From an uncultured Lachnospiraceae bacterium (GTDB lineage Bacteria; Bacillota; Clostridia; Lachnospirales; Lachnospiraceae): a stretch of 34,159 nt of DNA. The DNA is taken from the NCBI GenBank assembly GCA_910578605.1, contig CAJTQG010000004.1, positions 80,529-114,687 on the forward strand, given 5' to 3'. A program made the position numbers and the translations under genes. The notes beneath the pieces were generated by a model. That model did no database searches. It was given only the letters and a program-made list of their open reading frames with translations, and was not told the origin of the DNA. Of this stretch, positions 1-7,604 are shown one piece after another (the stretch's first letter is position 1; each line of letters opens with the position of its first letter).

Positions 1-1
1 A

Positions 2-166
2 AGTATATATGAAAAAATGTTAGATTTTAAACCGAAGTGGTTGCTGTTACAGCCCAGCATTGCTCAGCTTTTGTGCGAGTGTAAGGAAACATATCACTTA
101 AAAAGAATAGAAAGTGTTCAATATATTGAATTGTCTGGTGAAGTTTTAAGTGATATAGTGTATTAG
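2..166 (+). pseudogene. fragment of PaaK/CapK-like adenylate-forming enzyme
   Basis: The reading frame is open from the window edge and ends at TAG 164-166, giving about 54 residues. It contains WLLLQPSIAQLL and, near the end, YIELSGEVLSD. This pair resembles the segment of phenylacetate-CoA-ligase/CapK-like enzymes in which a PS(V/I) helix is followed by a yIElTGE motif. In an intact enzyme roughly 150-200 residues would follow that motif (the glycine-rich and TSL/RY-GD parts), but here a stop comes at once. I infer a truncated, decayed gene whose 5' part lies outside the window. The assignment rests on two short motifs only. Confidence 0.45.
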
Positions 167-543
167 AAAAATTACAAAGTATTAAAGAAATGGAACAGGA
201 GGGGTTGGCAGAATTCCAATATTCTCTGCAGGAAAATAGTTGTTTTGAAAATTACTGCAAACAAAATAAATTAAGATTTGATGATATACGATTTGAATAT
301 AGAGGGAAATGGAGAAGAACAGAGGAGATGTATGAGAGCGTTTTAGAGCCGGCTTCCATAAGGTCTACATTTTTTGGAGATGGTATGGATATTGTTGCTT
401 GTAAGGGGGAGAGATATGGCAAGGATGGATATGAAATTATAGGAAGCGAAAAGAAATTTGGAAAAAGGAGTATATGTTTCCTTCCGCTTAAAAGGAAATA
501 TATATTAAATTTGAGAAAATTAGATGACCAGATGTTATATTAA
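154..543 (+). pseudogene. unrecognised ORF, possibly the decayed C-terminus of the same enzyme
   Basis: This frame opens directly after a stop at 151-153, overlaps the end of the preceding fragment, and has its first ATG at 190 (117 residues from there). There is no convincing ribosome binding site before that ATG. The early part (LAEFQYSLQEN, then LRFDDIRFEYRGKWRR) loosely recalls the C-terminal domain of CapK-like enzymes, where an i.QFQ..Q strand is followed by a GK-containing end. The remainder (residues about 50-117) matches nothing I know. It could be the rest of the broken enzyme after a deletion and frame change, or an unrelated short gene. Confidence 0.3.
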
Positions 544-606
544 GTGGTATTTTTTTGGATTAGCAGATATATTTTCAATAAAATAATAATAAGGAGATAA
601 TGGATT

Positions 607-1274
607 ATGAGAAAAATATTTAGAAAGCTCACAGCATGTCTGATAGCTATCAGCTTGCCATGTTTCACATTAGGGCTCACAAAGGTAGATGCAAAAGAAA
701 ATGTGGTATTTGCAAAAAATATGGAGCAAGGGAAAATATTAAAAAAATATTTAGAAATACAAAAGGAAAAGCATGTCAGTGGATTGAAAAAAATATTGAA
801 AAAAAATTTAATGAACAAGGTGTGTTAGATGCAGAAATAGAAAATTTTGAAAAGGATGATATTAATAGAATTAACCAGTCAGATGAAATATATATTTACA
901 CAGAATATGTTGCTGTTGATGAAAAAGAAAATACAAGTCATATAATGAACCTTGATGCCGGTCTTACTTCTTATGCAATAGCCTGTGTGGATTTGAAGGA
1001 TGATTATAGTTTTACAACAATTGATTATAAAAGAAAATTTGTAGTAACCAATCACTATATTGTAATGCAGATGGATGTTGTTAAAGATGGAAATGACAGA
1101 AGCAGATACTTTACATCTCAAACGAAATATTATCATCAGCAGTTTTTAGTCACATTGGATCCTAAAGTTTCCATTGATACATCTGGAAAGGTTTCTTTTT
1201 CAGGTATGCTGTCTAAGGATAAATATATGCATAGTATGGGTTCAGTATTAACATATCAATATATATGGAAATAA
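607..1274 (+). pseudogene. secreted protein gene interrupted by a -1 frameshift
   Basis: An AAGGAG site (591-596) precedes the ATG at 607. The first frame encodes a classic signal peptide (basic MRKIFRK, hydrophobic core to about residue 24, then KVDA) and runs to a TAG at 826. The following sequence is coding in the -1 frame from about 783 to 1274, with about 160 coherent residues (for example EIYIYTEYVAVDEKEN). The two frames meet across A7 (787-793) and A8 (799-806). One extra A in either run would join signal peptide and mature domain into one protein of about 222 residues. The gene is therefore broken, variable in a homopolymer, or read by slippage. No family was recognised for the mature domain. 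A lipoprotein gene follows 16 bp downstream. Confidence 0.6.
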
Positions 1275-1290
1275 TAGGGGGGAATCGTTT

Positions 1291-2052
1291 ATGTGGAAAA
1301 AGTGGAAAATAGTAAGTGCGTTTATCTTGTTATCAATATTTATGGTGGCATGTAACAGAGCAAAAACAGGATTAATTGATTATTATTCTTTAAAGAACGA
1401 GACTGTTTTGGAGGAATTAATTCAATATAAAGGGGAAGAAGTGATTTATGATGGCATTTCTTTTCAGTTAAAAGAATATTTATATGATAAAGAAACAGGA
1501 TGTGGTTATTGTCTTTTTACTGCACGAAATCAGGATGGAACGAAATTGACAAAAGACTATTTTGAGGGTGATAATGAAAAATGCTATGGTTTTGAATTGC
1601 GTGCTTCCTGTAGTTCGGATTGGGATGTGGAAGAAACAAAAGATGGTATTTGCTTTTATTTAGAGTTTGGCGGTGCCCAGGGATGGGTGGAAAATGGTAC
1701 ACAAGATATGGTCTGTTTGTTTGAGTGTCATAATCGAAGCGAGACGCTGGGGAAATTTCTGTTAGAGGATTGTACAAAGGAAAAGAAAAAATTCAAAGTG
1801 GAGGAAGTAGGGATAACAGTGACGCCTCTGTCAATCAAAATGAAGAAGGATTTGAAAGAAAAAGAACAAATGATTTTAAAATATGAAGATGGCAAGAAGC
1901 AATATTTAGTAAAAAAAGGTAAGTATGTAGGATTGAAAGGGGGAACTACAATGGAAGGAGGCGCAGGTACGGTATATCCTCTAAAAAGCGGGTGTGACAC
2001 AGATAAATTAGAAAGCATAATTGTGGATGGAAAAGAGTATCAAGCAGAATAG
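1291..2052 (+). CDS. putative lipoprotein, unknown function
   Basis: The start has a GGGG-rich ribosome binding site a few bases upstream. The N-terminus is a lipoprotein signal: basic MWKKWK, a hydrophobic stretch, and a lipobox-like MVAC with the modifiable cysteine at residue 21. The mature part (about 232 residues) is lysine- and glutamate-rich, with scattered cysteines and aromatic strands, which suggests an extracytoplasmic beta-rich domain. No catalytic motif was recognised. It lies 16 bp after the frameshifted secreted-protein gene and probably shares its transcript, so both may have served the same cell-surface role. Confidence 0.7.
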   Translation: MWKKWKIVSAFILLSIFMVACNRAKTGLIDYYSLKNETVLEELIQYKGEEVIYDGISFQLKEYLYDKETGCGYCLFTARNQDGTKLTKDYFEGDNEKCYGFELRASCSSDWDVEETKDGICFYLEFGGAQGWVENGTQDMVCLFECHNRSETLGKFLLEDCTKEKKKFKVEEVGITVTPLSIKMKKDLKEKEQMILKYEDGKKQYLVKKGKYVGLKGGTTMEGGAGTVYPLKSGCDTDKLESIIVDGKEYQAE

Positions 2053-2105
2053 TGCATTTGTCTTGCAGCCATTTCTTTTGTAAAAGTGAAAAAATGGAAA
2101 GAACC

Positions 2106-2134
2106 TTGACATCCTAAAAAGCCAATAGTATTAT
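2106..2134 (+). promoter_or_regulatory. near-consensus sigma-A promoter upstream of gatCAB
   Basis: TTGACA (2106-2111) is followed after exactly 17 bp by TATTAT (2129-2134). Transcription would start near 2141. It points towards gatC, whose start is about 230 bp further on, so the leader would be unusually long and contains the hairpins listed separately. Confidence 0.65.
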
Positions 2135-2148
2135 ATATTTGCGGGAAC

Positions 2149-2169
2149 ACACATAATCAATATATGTGT
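2149..2169 (+). promoter_or_regulatory. small hairpin in the leader
   Basis: ACACATA (2149-2155) pairs with TATGTGT (2163-2169), leaving a 7-nt loop, and TTT follows. It lies about 8 nt after the predicted transcription start. It could be the first stem of a structured leader or small RNA. Confidence 0.4.
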
Positions 2170-2194
2170 TTTAGCAAGTATGCAGATATAATGT

Positions 2195-2226
2195 CCCGGA
2201 ATATTATCATGATATTCCGGGATTTT
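2195..2226 (+). terminator. terminator-like hairpin between promoter and gatC
   Basis: CCCGGAATAT (2195-2204) pairs perfectly with ATATTCCGGG (2212-2221) around a 7-nt loop and is followed by ATTTT. It could end transcripts from the lipoprotein gene. It also lies downstream of the 2106-2134 promoter, so it could attenuate gatCAB or end a transcript of about 85 nt. Confidence 0.55.
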
Positions 2227-2264
2227 AAATTATAGTTTAAGAAGAGTTTGGGAATGTTTTGCAC

Positions 2265-2343
2265 AATAGGTAATTACGAAACTCATCATTTTAGGTTTTG
2301 CACAATCATGAACTTTTTTGAAGGAGTTTCCCAATCGCCTATT
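2265..2343. repeat. imperfect palindrome upstream of gatC with TTTGCACAAT repeats
   Basis: A 20-nt arm (2265-2284, beginning AATAGG and ending GAAACTC) is complementary at 16 of 20 positions to 2324-2343. The 10-mer TTTGCACAAT occurs three times, at 2258, 2297 and 2342: flanking the left arm, in the loop, and flanking the right arm. A second short inversion (TTGGGAA near 2248, TTCCCAA near 2328) overlaps it. It may be an RNA structure in the gatC leader or a small foldback repeat element. No T-box consensus was seen. Confidence 0.5.
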
Positions 2344-2370
2344 TGCACAATATGGAAAGGAGTCAGGAAT

Positions 2371-2664
2371 ATGGCAAATATAATATCCGATGAGACGATT
2401 GAGTATGTTGGAATATTGGCAAAGTTAGAGTTATCACAGGAGGAAAAGGAACAGGCAAAAAAGGATATGGGCAGTATGTTAGACTACATTGATAAGCTGA
2501 ATGAGCTTGACACCGAAGGCGTGGAGCCTATGTCCCATGTATTTCCGGTGCACAATGTTTTTCGTGAGGATATTGTGAAAAATGGAGATGACAGAGAAAA
2601 TATATTAAAAAATGCGCCGGAGGAGAAGAAGGGGGCGTTTATGGTTCCTAAAACATTTGACTGA
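2371..2664 (+). CDS. gatC: aspartyl/glutamyl-tRNA amidotransferase subunit C
   Basis: GatC is the small scaffold subunit that wraps GatA and GatB in the complex converting Glu-tRNA(Gln) and Asp-tRNA(Asn) to the correctly amidated forms. The 97-residue product shows the family pattern: an N-terminal helix with VGILAKLELSQEE, then MLDYIDKLNELDTEGVEP, an H-x-x-x-x-x-N-V-FRED segment and a C-terminal FMVPKTFD. The ATG at 2371 follows AAAGGAG (2356-2362) at good spacing. An upstream in-frame start at 2248 would add 41 residues encoded by the palindromic leader and is rejected. It is first in gatC-gatA-gatB. Confidence 0.95.
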   Translation: MANIISDETIEYVGILAKLELSQEEKEQAKKDMGSMLDYIDKLNELDTEGVEPMSHVFPVHNVFREDIVKNGDDRENILKNAPEEKKGAFMVPKTFD

Positions 2665-2718
2665 TATATAGATAATGAAACATAGAAAGGAAAAAGTCGG
2701 AAAGGCTTGGTATGGATT

Positions 2719-4191
2719 ATGAATATAATGAGTTTGACAGCGGTGGAGCTGGGTAAGAAAATAAAAGCCGGCGAGATTAGCGTAAAAGAGGCGGCAAAGG
2801 CAGCGCTGGATAGTATCAGCAAAGCAGAGCAGGATAACAATTGTTATGTGACTGTTGTGGAGGAAGCGGCAATTATGCAGCGGGCAGAACAGGTTCAGAA
2901 GCAGATAGATGATGGAATTTTAACAGGACCTTTAGCAGGTGTTCCTGTTGCGATTAAAGATAATATGTGCACGGAAGGTCTTTTGACTACATGCAGTTCT
3001 AAAATATTGGAGAATTTTGTGCCTACCTACACGGCGGAGGCGGTTGTGAAGCTGGAGAAGGCAGGAGCTGTTGTAATAGGTAAGACAAATATGGACGAGT
3101 TTGCGATGGGAAGCACAACGGAGACTTCCGCTTATGGGGAGACAAAAAATCCGTGGAATACAGCACATGTGCCTGGAGGCTCCTCCGGTGGTTCTTGTGC
3201 GGCGGTAGCTGCTGAGGAATGTCATTATGCATTAGGCTCTGACACAGGTGGCTCCATTCGCCAGCCAAGCTCTTTCTGCGGTGTTGTGGGTATTAAGCCC
3301 ACATACGGAACGGTGTCTAGATATGGTTTAATTGCCTATGGTTCTTCCTTAGACCAGATAGGACCTGTGGCAAAGGATGTGACAGATTGTGCCACTATAT
3401 TAGAGACAATTTCCGGTTTTGATGAAAAGGACAGCACCAGCGTAAAACGGGAGGAATATGATTTTACCAGCGCTTTAGTAGACGAGGTAAAGGGAATGAA
3501 AATTGGTATTCCCAAAAGCTATTTTGGGGAGGGGTTGGACAGTGAAGTCAAGTCTGCAGTGCTGGCAGCGGCAAAGGCATTAGAAGAAAAGGGTGCCATT
3601 GTGGAAGAATTTGAACTGAATTTAGTGGACTATGCTATTCCAGCTTACTATGTAATTGCATCGGCGGAGGCAAGCTCTAACTTAGCAAGGTTTGACGGTG
3701 TAAAATACGGCTATCGCACAAACAGCCAGGTTGGTCTGCATGAGATGTATAAAAGAACTCGCTCAGAAGGGTTTGGACCGGAGGTAAAGAGAAGAATTAT
3801 GCTGGGCTCCTTTGTGTTGAGCAGCGGATATTATGATGCCTATTACCTGAAGGCTCTGCGCACAAAAGCATTGATTAAAAAAGAATTTGACAAGGCTTTT
3901 GAGAACTATGATGTAATTTTAAGTCCGGCGGCGCCTACCACAGCTCCCAAATTAGGGGAAAGCTTAAGCGATCCGCTGAAAATGTATTTGGGGGATATTT
4001 ATACGATTTCTGTAAATTTGGCAGGACTTCCAGGGATGACACTGCCCTGGGGTAAGGACAGCAATGGTCTTCCCATTGGAGTACAGCTTATCAGCAATTG
4101 TTTTGAGGAAAAGAAAATGATACGCACTGGATTTGCCCTTGAGCAGACAAGGGAATATGAGCGTTGTCCTCAGGCTGCAGCGAGAGATTAA
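2719..4191 (+). CDS. gatA: aspartyl/glutamyl-tRNA amidotransferase subunit A
   Basis: GatA is the glutaminase subunit; it releases ammonia from glutamine and channels it to GatB. The product (about 490 residues) carries the amidase signature and the Ser-cisSer-Lys triad: Lys80 in PVAIKDN, Ser155 in PGGSSGGS and Ser179 in DTGGSIRQP (numbered from ATG 2719). These align one residue off the classical 79/154/178. I chose ATG 2719, 13 nt after GGAAAGG (2699-2705). A TTG at 2707 would sit on the ribosome binding site, while ATG 2728 (MSLTAVELG) is a possible later start. It lies 54 bp after gatC and 154 bp before gatB, a gap holding a long palindrome. Confidence 0.95.
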   Translation: MNIMSLTAVELGKKIKAGEISVKEAAKAALDSISKAEQDNNCYVTVVEEAAIMQRAEQVQKQIDDGILTGPLAGVPVAIKDNMCTEGLLTTCSSKILENFVPTYTAEAVVKLEKAGAVVIGKTNMDEFAMGSTTETSAYGETKNPWNTAHVPGGSSGGSCAAVAAEECHYALGSDTGGSIRQPSSFCGVVGIKPTYGTVSRYGLIAYGSSLDQIGPVAKDVTDCATILETISGFDEKDSTSVKREEYDFTSALVDEVKGMKIGIPKSYFGEGLDSEVKSAVLAAAKALEEKGAIVEEFELNLVDYAIPAYYVIASAEASSNLARFDGVKYGYRTNSQVGLHEMYKRTRSEGFGPEVKRRIMLGSFVLSSGYYDAYYLKALRTKALIKKEFDKAFENYDVILSPAAPTTAPKLGESLSDPLKMYLGDIYTISVNLAGLPGMTLPWGKDSNGLPIGVQLISNCFEEKKMIRTGFALEQTREYERCPQAAARD

Positions 4192-4199
4192 GAAGCATT

Positions 4200-4317
4200 A
4201 GTACACTAATTTCTAAATAACGATACCCACTAATTTGACTTTTTTCCATTGCACTAAACAAAAGATGTGGAAAAATATTTCGGGTTATGGATATCGTTAT
4301 TTGGGAAACGATGTACT
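4200..4317. repeat. long imperfect palindrome between gatA and gatB
   Basis: Arm 4200-4229 is complementary to 4288-4317. The core is an 11-bp perfect match, AAATAACGATA (4215-4225) with TATCGTTATTT (4292-4302), extended by AGTACA/TGTACT, TTTC/GAAA and CCA/TGG. The loop is about 58 nt. No T-run follows, so it is not a typical terminator. It may be an mRNA processing or stability element within the operon, or a foldback repeat. Confidence 0.55.
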
Positions 4318-4345
4318 GGAAGATAGAAGAAAATGGAGGAAATAG

Positions 4346-5779
4346 ATGAAACAATATGAAACCGTAATTGGACTGGAGGTCCATGTGGAATTAGCAACAA
4401 AAACGAAAATATTTTGTGCCTGCTCTACCGCATTCGGAGGGGAAGTCAACACCCACACATGTCCGGTATGTACCGGAATGCCTGGTTCTCTTCCTGTATT
4501 AAATAAGCAGGTGGTGGAATACGCTATGGCGGTAGGATTGGCCACAAATTGTAAAATTACCCAAAATTGCAGATTTGACCGCAAGAACTATTTTTATCCT
4601 GACAATCCACAGAATTACCAGATATCTCAGCTTTATCTTCCAATATGTCGTGACGGCAAGGTGGAGATAGAGACAGAGAGCGGAAAGAAATATGTGAGAA
4701 TCCATGAAATTCACATGGAGGAGGATGCGGGAAAATTGATTCATGACGACTGGGATGACTGTTCTTTAGTGGACTATAATCGTTCCGGCGTGCCTTTGAT
4801 TGAGATTGTATCGGAACCGGATATGAGAAGTGCAGATGAGGTTATTGCTTATCTGGAAAAATTAAGGACTACCATTCAATATTTAGGAGCCTCTGACTGC
4901 AAGTTGAATGAAGGCTCCATGAGAGCGGATGTGAATCTTTCCGTGAGAGAGGTCGGTGCTGAAGAGTTCGGAACAAGAACAGAGATGAAAAATTTGAATT
5001 CCTTTAAAGCGATTGCAAGAGCCATTGAAAATGAGAGGGAACGTCAGATAGATTTAATAGAATCTGGTGAGAGTGTTGTGCAGGAGACAAGAAGGTGGGA
5101 TGACACTAAGGAGTACTCTTATGCTATGCGCTCTAAGGAGGATGCACAGGACTACCGATATTTTCCGGAACCGGATTTGGTTCCTGTTATTATCAGTGAT
5201 GAGTGGCTTCAGGAAGTGAAGGAGCGTCAGCCGGAGTTTAAAGAAGAAAAGAAGGCAAGGTATATTTCAGAGCTTGGTATACCCGAATATGATGCTAATA
5301 TTATTACAGGCTCCAAAAGGTTGGCTGATTTGTTTGAGGCCACAACGAAACTCTGCAATCAGCCTAAGAAGGTGAGCAATTGGCTGATGGTGGAAAATAT
5401 GCGCTTATTAAAGGAAAATGAGATGGAGCCGGAGGATATTACTTTTAGTCCGGCAAATTTAGCAAAGCTGATTGAGTTGGTTGAGGGGGGGACAATTAAC
5501 AGCTCTGTGGCAAAAGATGTATTTGAACAGATATTTAAGGAAGATATTGATCCGGAAAAATATGTTGAAGAAAAAGGTCTTAAGATGGATAACGATGAGG
5601 AAGGACTTCGGGTGACCATCGAAGGCATTGTTGCTGCAAATACTCAATCTGTGGAAGATTACAAAAACGGCAAGCAAAAAGCCATTGGTTTTCTGGTAGG
5701 GCAAACCATGAGAGCAACACAGGGAAAAGCAAACCCAGGGATTATCAACAAAATATTAAAAGAAATATTGGATAAATAA
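4346..5779 (+). CDS. gatB: aspartyl/glutamyl-tRNA amidotransferase subunit B
   Basis: GatB activates the tRNA-bound carboxylate with ATP and accepts ammonia from GatA. The 477-residue product has the family start (YETVIGLEVHVELATKTKIF), the zinc-type cysteines CAC and CPVC, the FDRKNYFYPDNPQNYQISQ motif, and KLNEGSMRADVNLSVR in the kinase domain. The C-terminal helical tail domain is complete and ends in the usual GQTMRATQGKANP. Its length is normal. A GGAGGA site precedes ATG 4346. It is last in the gat operon, and a stem-loop follows 20 bp after the stop. Confidence 0.96.
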   Translation: MKQYETVIGLEVHVELATKTKIFCACSTAFGGEVNTHTCPVCTGMPGSLPVLNKQVVEYAMAVGLATNCKITQNCRFDRKNYFYPDNPQNYQISQLYLPICRDGKVEIETESGKKYVRIHEIHMEEDAGKLIHDDWDDCSLVDYNRSGVPLIEIVSEPDMRSADEVIAYLEKLRTTIQYLGASDCKLNEGSMRADVNLSVREVGAEEFGTRTEMKNLNSFKAIARAIENERERQIDLIESGESVVQETRRWDDTKEYSYAMRSKEDAQDYRYFPEPDLVPVIISDEWLQEVKERQPEFKEEKKARYISELGIPEYDANIITGSKRLADLFEATTKLCNQPKKVSNWLMVENMRLLKENEMEPEDITFSPANLAKLIELVEGGTINSSVAKDVFEQIFKEDIDPEKYVEEKGLKMDNDEEGLRVTIEGIVAANTQSVEDYKNGKQKAIGFLVGQTMRATQGKANPGIINKILKEILDK

Positions 5780-5799
5780 TTTAATAATCTATGAAGCGT

Positions 5800-5838
5800 T
5801 GTCAGTTCAAGAAATACTTTGTGTTTTTTGAACTGACA
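5800..5838 (+). terminator. stem-loop after gatB
   Basis: TGTCAGTTCAA (5800-5810) pairs perfectly with TTGAACTGACA (5828-5838) around a 17-nt loop. The downstream sequence TTGTTATAT is only moderately T-rich, so this is a probable but weak rho-independent terminator for the gat operon. Confidence 0.5.
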
Positions 5839-6098
5839 TTGTTATATAGAATACATGAAGGAAATACGCATATCAATAAACAATATTTGAACAGTTAGGC
5901 GGTACATGTGGAAAAGAAAATGATTCTCTAATCCCATATTTATTGTATTTGCATTTTTATAGTTGAGGATGTCCATGAATGGCGTTCTGAATGTTTGTAG
6001 ATGTTACAGGAGCGCTCCGGCCTGCACTTTCTGTTTTATTGAATCATCACCTCTCTTTTTTGTGCAAGATTAGAGAGGATAATTCTAAGAATAAATTT
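5839..6098. other. non-coding stretch before the AraC-type gene
   Basis: No open frame with a plausible start was found. It holds a perfect 10-bp palindrome GGAGCGCTCC (6009-6018) in a small GC-rich patch, and an inverted repeat CCTCTCT (6050-6056) / AGAGAGG (6072-6078). Nothing else was recognised. Confidence 0.4.
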
Positions 6099-6130
6099 TA
6101 TAATAATAAAGGACAATTTATGTCCATAAA
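6099..6130 (+). promoter_or_regulatory. putative -10 box and palindromic operator for the AraC-type gene
   Basis: TATAAT lies at 6099-6104, with no good -35 at 17 bp. Immediately downstream are overlapping palindromes: GGACA/TGTCC (6111-6125) and TTTATG-tc-CATAAA (6117-6130). Placed around the likely transcription start, they could be an operator for autoregulation. Confidence 0.4.
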
Positions 6131-6160
6131 GCACAATATGCGGGGATAAGGAGGTATCTC

Positions 6161-7012
6161 ATGGAATGGGTAGAAAGATTAAATCAAAGCATGACTTATA
6201 TTGAGGAACATTTGACAGGGGAAATGGACTATGAACAGCTTGGGCGGATTGCCTGCTGTTCCGCTTATCACTATCAGAGGATGTTTACTTATATGGCAGG
6301 CATCACTCTGGCAGAGTATATCCGAAGAAGAAAAATGTCTTTAGCGGCGGTAGACTTGCAGGAGGGGAATGAACGAATTATTGATATTGCACAGAAGTAC
6401 GGCTACCGTTCCCCGACAGCATTTAACAGGGCGTTCCAGTCTTTTCACGGGATAGCTCCATCGTCCGTTAAAACTGGGGGTGTAGCCGTGAAATCTTTTT
6501 CCCCCATTGTATTTACAATTGCTGTGAAAGGAGCGAAAGAAATGAATTACAGAATTGAAACAAAAGAGGCATTTCCCATCATTGGCATATCAGCACCGCT
6601 TGATAAAGAAATCAAAAATAATTTTATGGTGGTGCCTAAGATGTGGCAGGAGGCATCTGTAAATGGAACAATACAGAAATTGGCAGGAATGATGGATACG
6701 CCGCTAGTGGGACTTTTGGGCGTGAGCGTCTGCAATGACCAGGAACAGTGGAAATATTTTATTGCTGTTTCCAGCACAAAAACAAGTGACGAGTTTGAAG
6801 AATACACCGTGCCTGCATCTACTTGGGCAATCTTTTCTGGAACGGGTACAAATCAATCCATACAGGAATTGGAGCAGAGGATTATAACGGAGTGGCTTCC
6901 GACTTCTGGATATGAATATGCCAACGCTCCCGATATTGAGGTTTACTTAAATCCAGACCCACAGAACGCACAATATGAGGTATGGATACCTGTATCAAAG
7001 AAAAAGGGATAA
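6161..7012 (+). CDS. AraC-family regulator with GyrI-like effector domain
   Basis: Residues 1-105 form the double helix-turn-helix of the AraC/Rob type (IEEHLTGEMDYEQLGRIA, then the second motif IIDIAQKYGYRSPTAFNRAF). From about residue 125 the protein is a GyrI-like small-molecule-binding domain: it begins NYRIETKEAFPIIGISAP and ends DIEVYLNP..AQYEVWIPV, as in SbmC/Rob-type sensors of drugs and amphipathic compounds. The 283-residue length is typical. AAGGAGG sits just before ATG 6161. The next gene starts 11 bp after the stop and is probably cotranscribed. The sensor type and the nearby acetyltransferase suggest a response to a toxic small molecule; the ligand is unknown. Confidence 0.88.
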   Translation: MEWVERLNQSMTYIEEHLTGEMDYEQLGRIACCSAYHYQRMFTYMAGITLAEYIRRRKMSLAAVDLQEGNERIIDIAQKYGYRSPTAFNRAFQSFHGIAPSSVKTGGVAVKSFSPIVFTIAVKGAKEMNYRIETKEAFPIIGISAPLDKEIKNNFMVVPKMWQEASVNGTIQKLAGMMDTPLVGLLGVSVCNDQEQWKYFIAVSSTKTSDEFEEYTVPASTWAIFSGTGTNQSIQELEQRIITEWLPTSGYEYANAPDIEVYLNPDPQNAQYEVWIPVSKKKG

Positions 7013-7022
7013 GGGAGGGCTT

Positions 7023-7502
7023 ATGGACGAGAAATGGAATATGTTTATGGAAACAGTGGATGAGCGTTTTTGCAGCTTTGTAAAGCAAATCAACCAGTAT
7101 CTAACAGAGAATGGCTGTAAGTGCGACATAAAATTGCAAAAAAGCGGCTATGTTGTGTCCTATGTGTTAAACAGCAGCAAAAGGACTTTGGCAACATTTG
7201 TGTCCCGAAAAACGGGGATGAAGCTGCGCATTTATCCCGAACATATACAGGAATACCAGAGCTTTCTTGACACACTGCCTGAAAAGGTAAAAAAGGAAAT
7301 CAAGAAAGCATCCGTCTGCAAACGGCTTGTCAATCCTGATGACTGTAATCCGAAATGTGTAATGGGATTTACCTTTATGTTGGATGGTGGGCAGTATAAG
7401 AAATGCCGTTACATGGCGTTTCAGCCTACGTTGAGTGAGGAAAACAATCCATATATAAGGCAGTTTTTAGAGAAAGAAGTGCAGGCAGGAAATGCTGATT
7501 GA
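7023..7502 (+). CDS. conserved protein of unknown function cotranscribed with the AraC-type regulator
   Basis: The product has 159 residues from ATG 7023, preceded by GGGAGGG. An earlier in-frame start at 6975 would overlap the upstream gene and lacks a site. The protein is soluble, lysine-rich and has several cysteines (GCKCDIKLQKSGYVVSYVL, SVCKRLVNPDDCNPKCVMG). The paired Cys-rich segment near residues 99-119 could bind a metal, but I recognise no named domain. The 11-bp gap to the AraC/GyrI gene suggests a shared transcript and a linked role. Confidence 0.7.
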   Translation: MDEKWNMFMETVDERFCSFVKQINQYLTENGCKCDIKLQKSGYVVSYVLNSSKRTLATFVSRKTGMKLRIYPEHIQEYQSFLDTLPEKVKKEIKKASVCKRLVNPDDCNPKCVMGFTFMLDGGQYKKCRYMAFQPTLSEENNPYIRQFLEKEVQAGNAD

Positions 7503-7540
7503 TTCAGAGTAATTTGAAAAAAGGCGGTTCATTGTTCTGT

Positions 7541-7569
7541 TTGAAGTTATAAGTGATACATAGTATAAT
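7541..7569 (+). promoter_or_regulatory. near-consensus promoter of the FadR-type gene
   Basis: TTGAAG (7541-7546) and TATAAT (7564-7569) are separated by 17 bp. The inverted pair ATAC-ata-GTAT overlaps the start of the -10 box and could be an autoregulatory operator. Confidence 0.65.
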
Positions 7570-7604
7570 ATTCAGAAAAAGAAAAAGAAAAAGGTGGTAT
7601 AACC

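Noticed and set aside
636..782. Separate start at 636 for the second frame of the secreted-protein gene
   Set aside because: This stretch is the out-of-frame shadow of the signal peptide and has no ribosome binding site; the coherent coding sequence begins only after the A-runs.
2248..2370. N-terminal extension of GatC by 41 residues
   Set aside because: It is encoded by the palindromic leader, has no ribosome binding site, and GatC proteins start at the position of ATG 2371, which has a strong site.
2141..2370. T-box riboswitch upstream of gatCAB
   Set aside because: No AGGGTGG-type T-box consensus or specifier-loop layout could be found in the leader.
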